Below, piece after piece: positions 15,076 to 15,684 of a stretch of DNA of 15,684 bases. Within the stretch, counting starts at the first letter, position 1. Every line of letters begins with the position of its first letter. The notes under the pieces are model-generated. The model was not told the DNA's origin and made no database searches. It was given only the letters and a program-made list of their open reading frames with translations. The stretch is from the NCBI GenBank assembly GCA_964392105.1, contig CAYMPA010000061.1, positions 1 through 15,684 on the forward strand, given 5' to 3'. Source of the stretch: UBA7359 sp964392105. GTDB lineage: Bacteria > Pseudomonadota > Gammaproteobacteria > Eutrophobiales > Eutrophobiaceae. The position numbers were made by a program, and so were the translations under genes.

Positions 15076-15684
15076 TTACTTAGACGCCAGGACTAAAGAG
15101 AAATAAGCATTCTCATCTTCGTAATGATCTGTAATCGAAAAATTTGCTTCTGTTAACATATTTTCAATACCAGTGTATGTATATTTCTGGCTAATTTCAG
15201 TCAATATGTCATCTCCCCGATCAAAGCGGATTGATACATTGAGTTCATTGATCTGTACTTCCTGAACAGACTTTGAAATCAGTCGCATCTCAATCCTTTC
15301 CTCATCAGTATTAAATGCAGCATAGTGAGTAAATGCACCAATATTAAAATTTGAATTCAATTCCCGATTCAGTACACGTAGAACATTCAGGTTAAATTCA
15401 GCAGTAAATCCCTGTGCATCATTATAAGCGGCATGTAAAACATTAGTTTCTTTTACGCGGTCAACTCCGATTAATAAATGATCACCATGACGCATTACTT
15501 TATAGATCTCTTTTATAAAGGCCAATGCATCATGTGGTTCAAAATTACCTATGGTGCTACCGAGGAAAACATACAGGTGTGATCCGGCAGTCGTAGGTAA
15601 ATTATCAAGGCCACCGTGATAATCACCAAGTAATGGTTTCAGATCCAGCCATTCATATTCTTCAGAAAGTTTTTGAGCAGATTC
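15076..15684 (-). CDS. egtD: L-histidine N-alpha-methyltransferase EgtD (C-terminal part)
   Basis: An open minus-strand frame of 202 residues runs from the right edge to TAA at 15076. EgtD methylates histidine three times with S-adenosylmethionine to make hercynine, the first step of ergothioneine synthesis. Family blocks seen: LGSTIGNFEP (SAM-binding region), LLIGVDRVKE, AAYNDAQGFTAEFNLNVL (binding Asn region), ERIEMRL with the conserved Met (133 from the edge), and LTEISQKYT with the Glu and Ser that bind histidine. About 115 residues, including the N-terminal part, lie beyond the edge; the internal TTG at 15525 is not the start. The partner egtB, often adjacent, would be expected to the right. 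It reads towards nhaA and shares its strand, separated by 173 bp. Confidence 0.93.
   Translation of the reverse strand, partial: ESAQKLSEEYEWLDLKPLLGDYHGGLDNLPTTAGSHLYVFLGSTIGNFEPHDALAFIKEIYKVMRHGDHLLIGVDRVKETNVLHAAYNDAQGFTAEFNLNVLRVLNRELNSNFNIGAFTHYAAFNTDEERIEMRLISKSVQEVQINELNVSIRFDRGDDILTEISQKYTYTGIENMLTEANFSITDHYEDENAYFSLVLASK

Noticed and set aside
15523..15525. TTG at 15525 as start of the right-hand gene
   Set aside because: The frame is open and matches EgtD well beyond this codon to the window edge, so it is internal.

Overview
The window looks like chromosomal DNA of a gammaproteobacterium. The evidence is family content: a DUF484 gene, DUF3301 next to apbE, YajQ, SrkA (YihE), a YciV/RNase AM-type PHP protein, MltF, EndA-type endonuclease I and NhaA are all characteristic of or common in that class. 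The DNA is clearly AT-rich and intergenic DNA even more so. Few genes have a clear Shine-Dalgarno sequence, and GTG or TTG starts occur. I cannot name a genus. No phage, transposase, CRISPR array, rRNA or tRNA was seen.

Layout. 1-170: 5' end of an unrecognised minus-strand gene. 171-528: a divergent intergenic region with a perfect CRP-type operator (TGTGA-N6-TCACA). 529-2235: a fusion of two cyclic-nucleotide-binding-like domains, a rhodanese domain and a long coiled coil. Its reading frame continues as coiled coil for about 66 further codons (2236-2433), interrupted by stop codons that all look like former glutamine codons. 2600-3010: a small single-domain globin (minus). 3274-6012: a tight minus-strand operon in the order apbE, DUF3301 protein, yajQ, rnm-like PHP protein. 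6066-6770: a DUF484 gene broken by one in-frame TAA. 6771-7157: a convergent intergenic region with two related multi-hairpin repeat units. 7158-10018: srkA followed by an ABC exporter (minus). 10153-11409: a Sel1-repeat protein of exactly ten 36-residue repeats, converging on mltF (11411-12844, minus). 12973-13659: a secreted endonuclease-I-like protein whose expected catalytic His appears to be Gln. 13688-14902: nhaA (minus), with a palindromic tail and a 16-bp palindrome upstream. 15076-15684: the C-terminal two thirds of EgtD (minus), running off the right edge.

Functionally this is mostly housekeeping and stress physiology: flavin transfer (ApbE), RNA 5'-end processing (PHP), peptidoglycan turnover (MltF), Na+/H+ homeostasis (NhaA), ergothioneine synthesis (EgtD), stress kinase (SrkA), gas or redox sensing (globin) and cyclic-nucleotide signalling (CRP site plus cNMP-binding protein). 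I see no complete new defence or mobile system. The most unusual signals are the Gln-to-stop cluster after the cNMP/rhodanese gene, a similar nonsense codon in DUF484, the paired multi-hairpin repeats, and the altered active site in the endonuclease-like protein.
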